From NCBI GenBank assembly GCA_029204225.1, contig CM055103.1, positions 27,394,293-27,458,292 on the forward strand: a stretch of 64,000 bases of DNA. Direction: 5' to 3'. Below the pieces are notes generated by a model, which saw only the letters and a list, made by a program, of their open reading frames with translations, was not told the DNA's origin and made no database searches. Shown here piece by piece: positions 44,563 to 57,378 of this stretch; position 1 is the first letter of the stretch, and the number at the start of each line of letters is the position of its first letter. Source of the DNA: Diphasiastrum complanatum (Eukaryota; Streptophyta; Lycopodiopsida; Lycopodiales; Lycopodiaceae). A program made the translations under genes and the position numbers.

Positions 44563-46495
44563 TTATCTCAATATACAGAATATCTTTGTATGTCTATTGT
44601 CTATTGGCTTGTATAAATTTGCATGCTTTTTGAAATTTTTCATAATTTGTTGATTTTGTATTATGACGAATTTGCACGCTGCCTGCCCATTAGATTTCTC
44701 CATTCCTTGTGATGACCATACGTTGAGACTTCCACTATTTCTTGAAAAGAATGTTAAATGATGCCGTAATATGTGCTGTATTTCATAAAAGCAATATATC
44801 AATTAGTACCAAAAGTATCTAATTTAGTTGCACAAAATTGTCTACAACAATATTGCAACTAAATCTTACCATATAATGTGTTATGTGATCTCCTCCCCAT
44901 GCACTTTGAACTGCATCCACAAATTCACTGATTGTTTTCTGTATCATTTGGATATCAATGTTTGAAAATTTATCTTTTTTTAAGTATTTCACCATGTTGT
45001 CTGGCCTTTTCCAAACTTCTGCTTTGAGTAGCTAAGTAGAACCTCGTTCCTCAAAATCTTTAGTTGCGGCTATTATCTCTTTCCAAACTGAGTATTGAAT
45101 TTTGGATTGTTTTCCAAAATAATTTGATAAAAATGTACGAGCTTTAGATCCTCCAATGTTTGGTTTACATAGAATATTTTCTGATTTTCTTAAAAGCTTG
45201 TCATCTTTTTTTTTGTTAACATGGCCTTTATGTAAGCCCGCTTTAGACAATACATCCTCTAATCTAGATATGGCTTGCTTTGAAGATGATTCCGGCTTGG
45301 TATTCCATGCAAACAAGATGTGAAGATATATTATTTTCTCCATTATATGCACCTTTGCATGCAATGTACAAATATGAACATTATGAATAGGTATCGATAG
45401 TACAGGTTTCCAATCAGGATCATCTTGGTCTCTTGATATTCCTATACTCCTTGTCATGTCTTTTGTTATCTTCATGCAGTACAGACAAGGGTGCTTGGAG
45501 TTAGCTCATGGAAAATATTGTTTAATGTCTTTAGATCTCCTGCTAAATGCCATTTTATGTTGAAATTGCCAATTCCTCGAATAGTGAGTGGAACTCCCTC
45601 CATGTGATTTTTGATGATGTAGGATATGACGTTCTACTAAATATCCATGAGAGAATGTCATGGTCTTCTTTCAACACCTATAAGAGAAACAAAAAATTGA
45701 TTTAGCATAATGTTAACATAGAGAAGATTATCCAAATAGAATCCATATAAGAGCAACTATACTTGAAAAGCTGCCAACCACCAAATATCATTCTTTGATT
45801 GAACACTAAAGTTGATGCCTTCTGAGTGTTCTGAATTCGAAAGTGCTCCATTCATGACCGTAAAACTAACTCTCTCCATTTTTTGTCCCTTTATAATTTT
45901 AGACTCATCTAACTTAAGAACAACTCTTAGCTTGCTATTGACATTCTCATTTGTAATACCTTAAAATCTTATTATGAATGCCAGCAACTAATTAATGTCA
46001 ATAAACAAATTGTTGGAATTGTCATAAGCTAGACATTCTCCTTTTGAGCTATACGCTTCATTGATATGAAATGGAATACCCACTATCTTTGGCATGCCTT
46101 GGTTTAACATTTCTCTTTTCCTTTTAAGATGAAATGGTCATGGGATCAGAAACTTTTTTACACTCACTTGTGCAAATGCTTCATTTATTATCTTGAACAT
46201 TGTGGCATACGCTTCTCTACTGATGCTAGAAAAATCACATGCCCCTTGAACCAATGTAATGTCCAATATTTTTTTTTAACTTCATTCATTATGCTATCAA
46301 TAATTGAAGCCTTAATCTTTTTCATTCTATCGTTGTCTAATATTGACTTCAAAGACTTGGTAGTCAAAATGGATCCTAATTTTCCAATGGAAATTCCAAA
46401 CAAAGTGAAATGAAAATTCTAGTCATATATTTTGACATCTTTTGGAAAAAGTGCAATAACTTTTGCATCTCTTACCCAAATGCCTTGAAAATTCA
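44563..46495 (-). pseudogene. Relic of an intron-containing gene of an uncharacterised family
   Basis: Coding pieces in order on the minus strand: MNFQGIWVRDAKVIALFPKD (from 46495); KLRVVLKLDESKIIKG and MNGALSNSEHSEGINFSVQS..NDIWWLAAFQ (45.95-45.77 kb); a candidate intron (donor CAA|GTATAG near 45760, acceptor CTTATAG near 45680); VLKEDHDILSWIFSRTSYPT; after a frameshift IKWHLAGDLKTLNNIF; VHICTLHAKVHIMEKIIYLH; KAEVWKRPDNMVKYLKKDKF (45.03 kb on); and after a second candidate intron (GTAAGATTTAG near 44871, acceptor AAATACAG near 44785) LNVWSSQGMEKSNGQ. The motif order is that of a single protein. I remember similar uncharacterised proteins from other eukaryotes but cannot name the family. Stops and frameshifts make this copy defective. 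Confidence 0.5.
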
Positions 46496-46711
46496 TGCAA
46501 ATGAAAGCTAACACAAAGCTCTACAAAGCTATAAAATTGAATTAGAAATGAAAAATGAAATTGAATGCTAAAAATTTGTCTGAATAGAACTGAAAAATTC
46601 AAAGTTAAAAATCATAAAAAAGAAAGCTACAAATGCAATAAACTTATCAAATCCAATGAAATTCACATGAAATCATCATGAATTTAGGATCTATGCTCTG
46701 ATACCAAGAAA
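46496..46711 (-). mobile_element. Leader and primer site of the Gypsy-like element
   Basis: The complement of 46695-46706 is TGGTATCAGAGC, a perfect initiator tRNA-Met primer site, 5 bases from the LTR end. This marks the LTR to the right as a 5' LTR on the minus strand. The T-rich leader merges into the relic gene; no gag follows, so the rest of the element is missing here. Confidence 0.8.
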
Positions 46712-47236
46712 TGTCATGTGCCAAATCTAAGCAAATAGCAATTACAATGGAAGTAAAGCTAAGAGCAAGAAAAGTACATAGCATTCAAGATAGCATATCA
46801 ATAGAAAGCTAGAAACAATGAGATCACAATGGAATTGCACTAGCAATGAAAGTAAGAGTACAATCAATGGAAATGGAGCATTGATTCATGTGGGTAGGGC
46901 ACATGAGACCTAGCAATGGAGATCCCTATGGCTTGCATTCACAAGAAAGCTAGAAGCTCTCACTTGCAAATGAGCCAACTTGATGTCTCTTGCCTAGTTA
47001 TAGACAATGCTCTTACTTAACTAAACATAGCTATCTTGAAGGATAGTTAGCCCTTGTTAAGTATTATTTAGCCTACATTGGGCCCTTAGTGGCCTATTAT
47101 CTTTATTAATAGCTTTGAAGGGCCTAAAGAGGGAACCGCCTTGTTCTTAAGGCTAATAGCTCCTTTTGGGCCTACAAAGCTAACATTGGATATTATCTTG
47201 CATGTATAAGCATGGATGTACTAAAAGTACATGACA
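46712..47236 (-). repeat. LTR (5' LTR, inverted partner of 130-665)
   Basis: Its complement begins TGTCATGTACTTTTAGTAC and ends GGCACATGACA, about 95% identical by eye to 130-665 over its whole length. CCAAG follows at 47237-47241, the complement of the CTTGG that follows the other LTR. With the primer site on its left, this is the 5' end of a minus-oriented element. Confidence 0.9.
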
Positions 47237-47241
47237 CCAAG

Positions 47242-48418
47242 AGCTCCAGCAAGAAGCAGAGAAAAGGCTAGCCCCCCTCTAGGCACAATTGCAAATCTAC
47301 GAAATAGAGAACACGTACCTGGGAGCGGAGGTGCAAGCGCTCCAAGCAAAGAAGGCCGCATGGTTAGCCCAACCAATACCTGCGGATAGGCCACTCACCC
47401 AAGCCAAAATGAACTTCTACTGGCAGCAGGTGCAGATCTACACTCAAACCCTGAACAACTACCAAGACGAGTTGATAGATATCGCGCGAGTGCCAACCAA
47501 GCCACTTATGATGCTGCGCAGGCTAGTTAGAGCCACGATCAAGGACAAACAACGATGGGGTTCGATACACAAGACCAAGGGCAAGATACAGGCCTTGATA
47601 CCACACTACAAGCGGATCCGAGCCAAGCACAAGCCTCCTCATCCCAAGGCTCGAGGTCGATCTCTGCTAGCCGCGCCTTCAGAAGACCAAAAATGGTAGA
47701 GGACGAAATCAATGCCTACGTGGTCTAGTATCCCTATGAAAGCTCATGTGATAGTTGGCAGCTATTAGTCACAATCAAAGAGGTCAAAGGCAACGAGCTC
47801 ACCTACCTCCCCGCCTTGGCCCCTCAACCAGAATGGCCCTAGAAGTTGTTCGAATGAGACCCTATGGCCATCAGGTTGTACTTCACGAGTTGAAGACAAC
47901 TATGGGTCAATGCCCACTATGTTCCCTACCCACGCAGATCAAAATGGGTGGAGTGTGACACCCGAATGGACAAAATCACAATTGAGATGATGAATTGGCC
48001 ACACATACATTCAGAGTACGAGTGGAAGATGGACGTAGACGCCAAGCTGGCTATAGTCCAATTTTCTAAAGAGTATGTCAATTGTCCAGATCCAACAGTT
48101 TGCACAGCCGCACAATATGTCCGGGTCTTAGAATACTTGATGGGCATCACTATCGAATCTAACGACTTCCTCCCATCTATCTGTTTTGACCCGAGCACAA
48201 CCCTAGCATCCCAAAAATTTGAAGACCAATTGTCAGTGGCCCGAGTGTACTATAGAGCGACACTCCCCGATGACTCTTGGCAATCACGATTTCAAACATG
48301 GATTGAGCAACATTGGCTCGCAGACGTCCATAAGTCCTTCTTCCCTATAAGGGACAAGAAGAGCACCGCCCGGTTGAACTTTACGAAAGAAGTGACCGAT
48401 TATTTCATCCAACAATGA
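47242..48418 (+). pseudogene. Older element ORF, downstream half (unrecognised)
   Basis: The first frame (to 47699) continues the coiled-coil protein: ELQQEAEKRLAPL, a stop, AQLQIYEIENTYLG, then QAKMNFYWQQVQIYTQTLNN and a basic tail. A second frame from 47696, with stops near 47730, 47838, 47850 and 47895, reads on from EVKGNELTYLPALAP into the open ORF 47948-48418 (156 codons; NWPHIHSEYEWKMDVDAKLA, later WQSRFQTWIEQHWLADVHKS). The ORF stops 70 bases before an LTR. Composition suggests a real coding region of an LTR element, but no protease, RT or integrase motif is seen and I do not know the family. Confidence 0.5.
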
Positions 48419-48487
48419 TGCGCTAAACGGAGCTTATACTAAGCACCTTAGTGCCGAGGGACCGACACTACTTCAGGTCGGAGGCCC

Positions 48488-48980
48488 TGTTGAGGCTATT
48501 ACAGTGTATAAATAAATTAGTTGGAAATAGTTGCAAGGGTCATGGCATCATGTGTGCGTAAGCCCATGGCCTAATGAGCACTTGTAAATAAATAATTATG
48601 GACATAAACTTGACTTTGGGCCATGGGATTACGCACATGATGCTTCCAATGCTCGTGACGAAGCTTTGAATTGGTTAACTCTGATGTAAGTCAGACAACT
48701 TGCTTGGAACAAATGTTACTCGTTTGTAACAAAGCTTCAAGCTAGTTAAGTTTGATGTAAGTCAGACAACTTAATTGGAGAGAAGTCACCCTCGTCGATC
48801 CCCCGATCTAGCATCGTGTCAGGTTGGCTCTCAATGTTGGTTCTAAAACTTCAAGTTGGTTAAGTCTGATTTTTGTTGGCGAGTTGGTTGCTTGTATGTC
48901 TAGTGGATTCGGACGATAAGTGTTGAAAGTCGAAAAGCTAAGTTGTGATTCCCAACTCCCTTTGGGATGCCTACACTACA
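48488..48980 (+). repeat. LTR of the older element
   Basis: It starts TGTTGAGGCTATTACAG and ends CTACACTACA, with an initiator tRNA-Met primer site (TGGTATCAGAGC, 48983-48994) two bases later. Its start matches the LTR start at 36424 (minus). Inside, a ~73-base unit recurs: AAGCTTTGAATTGGTTAACT, AAGCTTCAAGCTAGTTAAGT and ACTTCAAGTTGGTTAAGT (about 48661, 48734 and 48846), the first two followed by TGATGTAAGTCAGACAACTT. Its 3' part matches 51470-51612. Confidence 0.75.
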
Positions 48981-49500
48981 TGTGGTATCAGAGCCGACTA
49001 GCCGGTCAGCTATGCGGGTCTCACATGATTGGATATTGTTTGGGTTCATTATGACAACTGTTGTGCAAGGTCCTGCCCATAGTGTAAGCACGGATGCATC
49101 CATGGTCGGCGTGGTTGGTAGAACAGGGAACTTGATGCGACTTGGTGTTGCCCTTGAGGTGTAAGCACGGTCGATTCTCGCGGTTTAGGCCTGAAGCCAT
49201 CTGCACATAGGACAAATAAGACAAAGTGCTACCTAGGTAAGTGAAAGCACGGTCTGTGCCTTGTGGGGTGAGCTCAGGGTGACATATTTGATCTATACGG
49301 ATTAACCATTGATATAGAAATGTTGTTCGAATTCGAGTGTAAAGCATGGGTGGTTAGTTACCGGTGCATGTTAGCTGCCGATCGTTCAACTGTAGGGCTG
49401 TAGACCAGATTTGGTGGGGTGTTATTGAGGCAACGTGTTGTTTAATGGTGAAAGAAGAATAGTTGGATGGGTGTTCTCCGTGGGCTGATTCCATGATAGA
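48981..49500 (+). mobile_element. Primer site and leader following the LTR
   Basis: The primer site is at 48983-48994. In the leader, TAAGCACGG occurs at 49084 and 49162 and AAAGCACGG at 49233, a roughly 75-base rhythm. No gag follows; a Copia LTR interrupts at 49501. Confidence 0.6.
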
Positions 49501-50147
49501 TGTGAGAGATTTCAACTAGTTTAGTCTAGTTTAGTCATATTTTGGTAAATTGTCAATATGAGGCCAAAACTCATTTTAGACTTAGAGATAAACTTTTTGA
49601 AAGTTATATTAGTTTAAAATACATTCAATTTGAAAGTGTGGGAAAGTTGGTAGTTGAGTTTGAGAGAGATTCAAATTTGAACTTTGGGTACATTGAATCT
49701 AGTCCCAAAAATAGTAGGGTTTACATTTTGGAGAGAAAGCCAAGTGGCCAAATAGGGTTTGGACCTGTTATAAAAGGATGTAACTCGTGGAGAGACACAT
49801 GTTCTCTCTTCTCTCTCTCATTTCATCATTATACATGGTTCTCTTTGGCTTCTACTACTCATTGGTGCACTCTCTTGATGATATCTTGCAATCTTGTGTG
49901 TAGAATGATCATTTATTGCTATTTTCGGTTCCACACGTGTGAAATACAGTAGCGTATTGTAATTTATGGACATCAACCATATTTTATGTTTTGGTTCATG
50001 TTTGATTAGTATCTCTTAGAGTTTGCATCTCATTTTGTATGTAGATGCTGATTTTTCTATATTGGATGGATTGTTGGTTTGCTCCTTTTTTTGTAACCAA
50101 AGATCAGGGACATGGATTGGATCTTGAATGATCTGAAATTCATCACA
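49501..50147 (+). repeat. Copia LTR (+ orientation copy)
   Basis: It runs TGTGAGAGATTTC to ATCACA, 647 bases, same family as 43084-43720 in opposite orientation (shared words include TTATAAAAGGATGTAACTC and GTGTAGAATGAT). The primer site TGGTATCAGAGC follows at 50148-50159. Confidence 0.88.
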
Positions 50148-50560
50148 TGGTATCAGAGCTATTGTCTTCCGGTTTATGAAAGGATCAGCCATCTTTAGCA
50201 AGGATTTGGAGGAGTTACCAATGCTAGAGCATGCTAGATTGATCTCTGCTCAAAAATCAGCATTTCTGCATGTGTATAATTGATCTTTTGTAGGTCAAAA
50301 CTCAATATAGGTTTATATACTTGATCAATTCCAATTTCACACTTGGTTTACTAGAATTAGCTGATTTTTGGTGCATTAGGAAGGTCTTATTGGAGGCTAC
50401 AAGATGATATATCAAGTTTTTAGAAATTGCATGTAGAATTTGAGATATTCAATTTTTTGTGATTTTGTCAAAACCCTGATTTTGATTGGATCTCTAGTTT
50501 GTGAGGTTACAAATATGTTATGGATCTATTTTTGCAGGAGTCTTTAAACTCAAGTAAGGT
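50148..50560 (+). mobile_element. Copia primer site and truncated leader
   Basis: The leader aligns with the complement of 42.5-43.07 kb up to about 50545 and then diverges, so this copy is cut before gag. It is a 5' LTR plus leader only. Confidence 0.75.
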
Positions 50561-51640
50561 CAAAGGAGTAGCAAGGAAGTGTTGTTTAAGTTTACTTTAC
50601 TCGTTCTATTTCATGTTTGAGCTATTTCATGTGAATGTGTGCAAATTGTCAAGATATGGACAAACTAGCTACATTGTTTTGCAATATCTCATTGTTGGAG
50701 TTGTACTAGCATTCTTGGCTGGTTTTGCTGATGGAAATGAAGCTTTTGGAGGTTCATTATGTCACTCATCCATGATCAAGCTCTCAAGTGTTGAACTACT
50801 TGATGATCAGTGACAGAATTGTGAAAGTCATGTTTTGCGCACAAGACATGGTGATTCAAACAAACGTGAAGGGGTAGTTCGTATTTGGATCCGACTCGTG
50901 CAATCTTCTGATTCTTGACCACCTAAGGCCGAGTCAATGGTTATATCTGTTTGATTCAAAGACAACATGCATTGCGGAGTATTCAATCTTTGCCTACCTT
51001 AAAGAGCCAAATGAAAGAAAGCAAGATTAGGCTAGGACAAGGAGAGAAGTCAAGGTGCAAATCAAGAAGGCACGAAGTGAACCACGAAGTGGACGATAAA
51101 TGATAAATCCTTTGGTTCAGAGAGCCTTGATACCTGTGCAAAAATGATTAAATCTGGAGCTCAGGGAGCTTAACACAAAGTGCAACAAGGACAAATCAGG
51201 AGCAAAGTCATAAGCGACAGGAGTGAACATTTCAGCAAAGCCTCTATCACCAATTAATAAGGTTCTCGGGTTTTACGTAAGCGATATGAATTCTATGCTT
51301 TTTTCAGACAAACTAATGTTTTCAAGTTATATATACTTTCAATGTAAAGAGCTGAGCCTTTGGTTTGTGATGTGCCAACTACCATGTTAATAAAGTGGCC
51401 AGTAAATTGAGTATTGTGCCAAGTAGCATAAATGTCTTTGAACCTCATTGGGAGACATCTTTGCCCTCTCAGTGTTGGTTCCAGAACTTCAAGGTCAGAC
51501 TGATCTTGGTTGGCGAGTTGGTTGCTTGTATGTCAAGTGGGTTCGGATGGCAAATGTTGAAATCCGAGAAGCTAAGTCATGATTCCTGGCTCCCTTTGGG
51601 ATGAGTGCGCTACAAATGCTAAGGTGCGGTAGTATGAGAT
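50561..51640 (+). mobile_element. Remnant related to the older LTR family
   Basis: GGTTTTACGTAAGCGATATGAATTC (about 51269) matches the complement of the 36.55-kb region beside the minus-strand gag. The stretch 51470-51612 matches the 3' part of the LTR at 48488-48980. So this is a heavily deleted + oriented copy of that family. A 97-codon ORF at 50520-50813 shows no motif. Confidence 0.45.
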
Positions 51641-52440
51641 GTCGTAGCTTGGCAGAGGCTTAGTGTGTTTGATGGTGCAGGTCTATAGCTTTAGTGCTTG
51701 GAGGTGAGATAGTAGTATCTCTATGGATGGATAGTTTCAGAGCATCATCACCTGATTGTGACCTTCCTTTGGTCAACTTCAATGATAGGATTTCTAACAT
51801 CTAGTATTAGAGCAATTGATCATTGTGTAAAGGTGTGTAAAGGTGCAATCATTTTAACTATATTTTGATTCATTAAAACTTTGTCATGAATGTGTGCAAA
51901 AAGCATATCTTCATGATGGGTTCGCTATGAAAAAGTTTGTGTAATGATCACCAAGCAAAGATATAATAGATCCAGTTGGATGCGCCAAAAGGATGATTGT
52001 GGAGAGACCACCCAACCAACTAAAAATTGAGAGTCAAACCCCAATCAACTTCACCCCCGAGCCACGATGATTAAGTACAAGAGATGAGAGGATCCTCGGA
52101 ACTGAAATTGAAAAACATGTGAGGTAGATGGATGTATATATAAGCCCCAATGGCTGAGGAATATTTTTTTATAGGATGAGGGCATTGATTTCCTACATGC
52201 TCGCAGCAATAATCTTGAAAGCAGGCTAAAAAGAAGCCATTCTTGTCTTTGTTGTTGTTTCTGCAGAAAGCAATGAGTGCATGTCAAATGGAAAAGCTGA
52301 TTTGTATGCTCCCAGGAGCCATTGGTTTCTTGTGACCTTCTCTACATGAAAAAGATCAATGATTGTAGAATTTATGATAGGCTGTTGATCTATGTTCATT
52401 TCATTGTGAGAGGATGAACGTGAGATTTTATGCAAGATAA
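51641..52440. mobile_element. LTR-like relics
   Basis: ATTTCTAACATCTAGTATTAGAGC (51790-51813) looks like a decayed + strand LTR end plus primer site. Further on, GAGACCACCCAACCAAC and CTTCACCCCCGAGCCA (about 52004-52062) match words of the minus-oriented LTR at 5105-5330. No coding potential is seen. Confidence 0.4.
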
Positions 52441-53699
<1,259 letters not shown>

Positions 53700-54245
53700 T
53701 GGCAGCGATGGACATGCCAAGTTTTCTTCCAAAAAAAACAGATCCTTCTGCCTTATGGGCAGCGATGGACCTACAACCATCCTTTGCATCTCTTCAAAGA
53801 ATGTTTTTGACTCCTGTTGCAGCTACGAACCACTAGCTGCCTCTTCAACTTTTAATGCTTTAGCATGCTTCTGGTAGACAATGATGGAATGGCCTTACTA
53901 CAAATCATTTTTCTTGCTCTAAAAAGCACATAAGGATAGCCTCTATCTAGCGATGGACAGTAGGCACATTTTCTAACTTATAAAGTACGGATCAATGTGA
54001 TTGTTGATAGACCTTATGTCATGGACAATAGGGTCTATTAACCATTTTAGCATGAAGTTTTTATCAAGCGCACCTCCTACTGTGTCCACAACGATGGACA
54101 ATATGGGCATATATAAATTTGTTTGTTGTCTTTCATGTGGTTTATAGACTTCCTGTCCAGCGATGGACAGAAGTCCTTACTAATCACTTTTGATTGAAAT
54201 ATCTTCAATACATACTTCCTGTTGTTCCCAACAATGGACAATAGG
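53700..54245 (+). repeat. Spaced GATGGACA dyad repeats, about 70-bp period
   Basis: GATGGAC-like cores lie at 53707, 53764, 53883, 53952, 54020, 54093, 54162 and 54233. The last six are 69, 68, 73, 69 and 71 bases apart. Several form a small hairpin, best seen as CTGTCCAGCGATGGACAG at 54153-54170; others are one-sided or decayed. Sequence between cores is mostly diverged. Confidence 0.6.
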
Positions 54246-56149
54246 TGGCTTTATGGTTTATCATTGATAGATAAGAGATTACTTATAAGAATGCTCAAAG
54301 GATACTCTTAGATGTCTTTTGAAGCTTTCGAGTTACATTATAAAAGAGTCACAACCTTCGATACTAAACTATAATCAATGCTTTGTGATAATGTAGCATC
54401 CTTTTTTACTACGACCTTTTACCACTTATGTTCTGGTTCAAACTCGAAGCAAGCATCACCTAGCCTCTAAAAAAGGTATGTCACCTTTCGGAACTCTATA
54501 AAGCAAGCAAGTTGGAACACTTTTTTACATTGTTTAGGCGTTCTTTATATTTTTTAAACGTAACTATGGGATAAAGACCGTTCTTCTGTTGTTATGATCT
54601 AAAGAGAAACAAACTTTTTGTGGAAACAACAATGGCATCCTCTCAAAAAGCCACGTCTACAAACATCCAGGTATGATTTCTTGTTACGGTTTTCAGACTT
54701 TACACAAACCCTACGCACCATGAACAATCATGGGATGAGTTTTCCCCTTACACTTTAATATCTATCTTTCTTCACTACACTTCTGAAAAACCATTCTCAA
54801 ATCAAATTACTCACATGATTCACTTAGTCTTGTTGTGTTAGTACTCATCAACACCATTGAACTTACCATTGATAACACCAAGGAGGTCATTTATTCCAAC
54901 CATTTGGAGCACCATTCTATGGTGAAGAAAACAACTTATAGCCAATCTACATATAACACATTTACACCTAACACCATGATGTCTCTTCAAATTATGATGA
55001 GATTACTTTTGAAAAAAGCTTAAGGATGATTGCTATGACATGTGAGAGTTTGTCTAACTTGGCTCTAATCTTGTCATAATTGGAGAGCTCCTTGAGCACA
55101 TCTCCTGATAGCTACAAGTTCTCTCTTGTAGATGCAGAAATACATTTTGCTACCTTGGAAGTTATAACCAGAAAATTCTAGATGACGTTGGAACTATTTG
55201 TTGATGATTGTGCACTCTCCCACTTGCTCATGAAATAATAATTCACAAAAAGGAGAGAATTTTTACCAGTGGCAAAATCTAAAAACCATCAATACATTTG
55301 CAATTATTGCCACCTAAAAAAGCTATGAAAGTAAGAAAACAAGACTTGAGAACTTACAAAAGGAAAAATTGAATTTGAGGGTGCTTTATAACATGTTTGG
55401 AGTGCTAAGAACCACCCAAAAAGACTAAAATTTCTTTCTTCCCATGTCAAGAACTTAAATGCCCAAACTAGAAGACATTTATATTCTTTGATGCTAGTTT
55501 TTTTTTAGAGTTAATGCTAGTCATTATCTTCAAGAAACAAACACATGCTTTGAACAAAAAAAATATAAACTTTTTTGATCTTGTAAAATGCAATCTTTGT
55601 TTTTTTGGAACAATTTGAATGCTTTTAATAAGGCAAAGCTTCTCTTGATAAATCAATTGCTTTGGTTTTTTGTTTTTTAATTCATTAAACTCGCACATAT
55701 ATATGTACTAACAAAAGGCCAATCCTCCCAAGGGACTAACTAGAACGATAATCTTCAAACTCAACCGATGCACTACACGAGAGACAAAATGAAAAGACAT
55801 AATCTTTTGAAAGGAGGAGAAGGAAATACTTATCCTATCTATCCTATCTATAATGGGAATGTTGTGGTTTACCTCCAACTCACATTTTTGCAAAATGCCT
55901 ATGCAAATGCTCATGTTCATGCAATTACAATGTGAAACCACTCTTCCCATTGCAAGGTCTTGGAGGCACACAAGGTTTTGGCTGGGGCAAACTTCTAGGC
56001 ACGTAATTTCAAGTGCTCAAATTTTTTGTATATTCAAAAGGCACCTCCAGAAGCACAATGTTCGCATAAATTTTAGGACCATTTCTTTTTTTTGAGCATT
56101 TTTGTCATAATTTTCTAGTGGATAGTTAATAAAAAGTTGACACATACCA
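54246..56149. other. AT-rich intergenic, no gene supported
   Basis: A short exon-like ORF at 54631-54672 (MASSQKATSTNIQ followed by GT) and a 62-codon ORF at 54835-55023 are too weak to call. The rest is stops in all frames. Confidence 0.4.
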
Positions 56150-56157
56150 CATGAAAG

Positions 56158-56413
56158 CAAAGTTCCCCACAACACAGGTGCCATGGGGTCTGGGTGTCGT
56201 AGCATGTGCCGTACCACAGCACACGTGCTGTGGTACGGCACATGTTTTTTATTTAATTTTTTTTTTTGGTTTTTGACTAAAAAGATGACTAAAAGAAATT
56301 TAAAAGAAAAAAAAAGGGGTGTCGTGGGTGCCGTGGAACTTCAGTTCCACGGCACCTCGGCACCTGTACGACACCCATAGCACAGGTGCCGTACAACGAC
56401 ACCTGGAACTTTG
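56158..56413. mobile_element. hAT-like MITE with 8-bp target site duplication
   Basis: The 256-base element begins CAAAGTTCC and ends GGAACTTTG, a 9-bp terminal inverted repeat. It is flanked on both sides by CATGAAAG (56150-56157 and 56414-56421), an 8-bp duplication of the length made by hAT transposases. It has no coding capacity. The interior is dominated by inverted repeats (next entry, and a 12-bp-arm hairpin GTGCCGTGGAAC/GTTCCACGGCAC at 56328-56355), so a transcript could fold strongly. Confidence 0.75.
56203..56244. repeat. Perfect 20-bp-arm palindrome with 2-base centre
   Basis: The arm CATGTGCCGTACCACAGCAC (56203-56222), then AC, then its exact complement (56225-56244). It lies inside the MITE and would cruciform or form a 20-bp hairpin in RNA. 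Confidence 0.95.
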
Positions 56414-56421
56414 CATGAAAG

Positions 56422-57378
56422 TTATGATGGAATGTGCATGCCGTATGTGGCAACAAAAATCAAAATTGAAAATTAAAAAAAAAAAAATCCAAAAAAAAAA
56501 ACTTTTAAAAATTAAAAAAATGTGAAAAAAAACATTTAGCAAAAAAGAAATCAGAAAAGAAAAAGCAACCCAAAAAGTTTAAAAAATAAAAATTTGAATA
56601 AAAAATAAAAATTTGAAAAACAATGCATAAAAAAAAATTCACACGTTATTACTCAAGGGAAGGCTTGTCTTCGAAATACTTTTAACCTACATTTTTTAAG
56701 CTTTTCGATTTTTATTTTTATTTTTAAAGAGTAGTAGTCATAAAAAAAAATCCTCAAGATTTTAATGATGCTAGTTTTTGAGAAAAGATGCAGGTTCCAT
56801 GGTTCCATTCGTATATTTTATGGGTTTTTCCAATTTTATGGGTTTTTCCAAACATGGGGAAGGCCGTAGGAACTCTGGATAACGAGGCCAATGAAAGAGA
56901 GAGAGAGAGAGAAAAGGATGGGAATGGGTGGATGGGATCAATGGATTGCGCGAAGGCCAACTATATCAACTGAGCAAGCCTTGCTTTGTACCGTGATCGG
57001 AGCGATCCCGGCATCCTTGCCTTATTAGCAGGTTAGCTGCTTCACTTTGTGCTTGTTGAATAAACAACTAGAAATTTTGCTCAATTTATCAGTAAAGAAA
57101 GTTTTCATTGCAAAGCCTTGACTGTTGATTGCTGGTGTCGTTTATTGTACACAAAAATATGAAGCAGAAATAATGGCATCACCTGTATATATTTGTGTGT
57201 GAAATGGTTAGTAGTTGCTATACTGGATTAGCCAGTGCTTGTTCTGTAGTTACTTTGATCATTTTTGTTATGAAAGTACTAAGTTAGTATGATTGATTTT
57301 GCAAATGCGTATGCTATTGTGATCTAATGCTTTGTAGTGAATTGATACAGCGGATAATGAGATTGCGAAAAACAGGAA
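56422..57378 (+). other. A-rich tract and 5' region of the PPR gene
   Basis: From 56460 to 56640 the DNA is mostly poly-A with short interruptions. A GA run lies at 56895-56912. A non-coding first exon may end at TTAGCAG|GTTAGCTG (about 57031) and be spliced to the acceptor GATACAG near 57351, just before the coding start at 57379. Both sites are plausible only. Confidence 0.4.

Noticed and set aside
53700-54245. CRISPR-like array
   Set aside because: The dyads are diverged, units are ~70 bases without constant repeat length, and the sequence is plant nuclear DNA.
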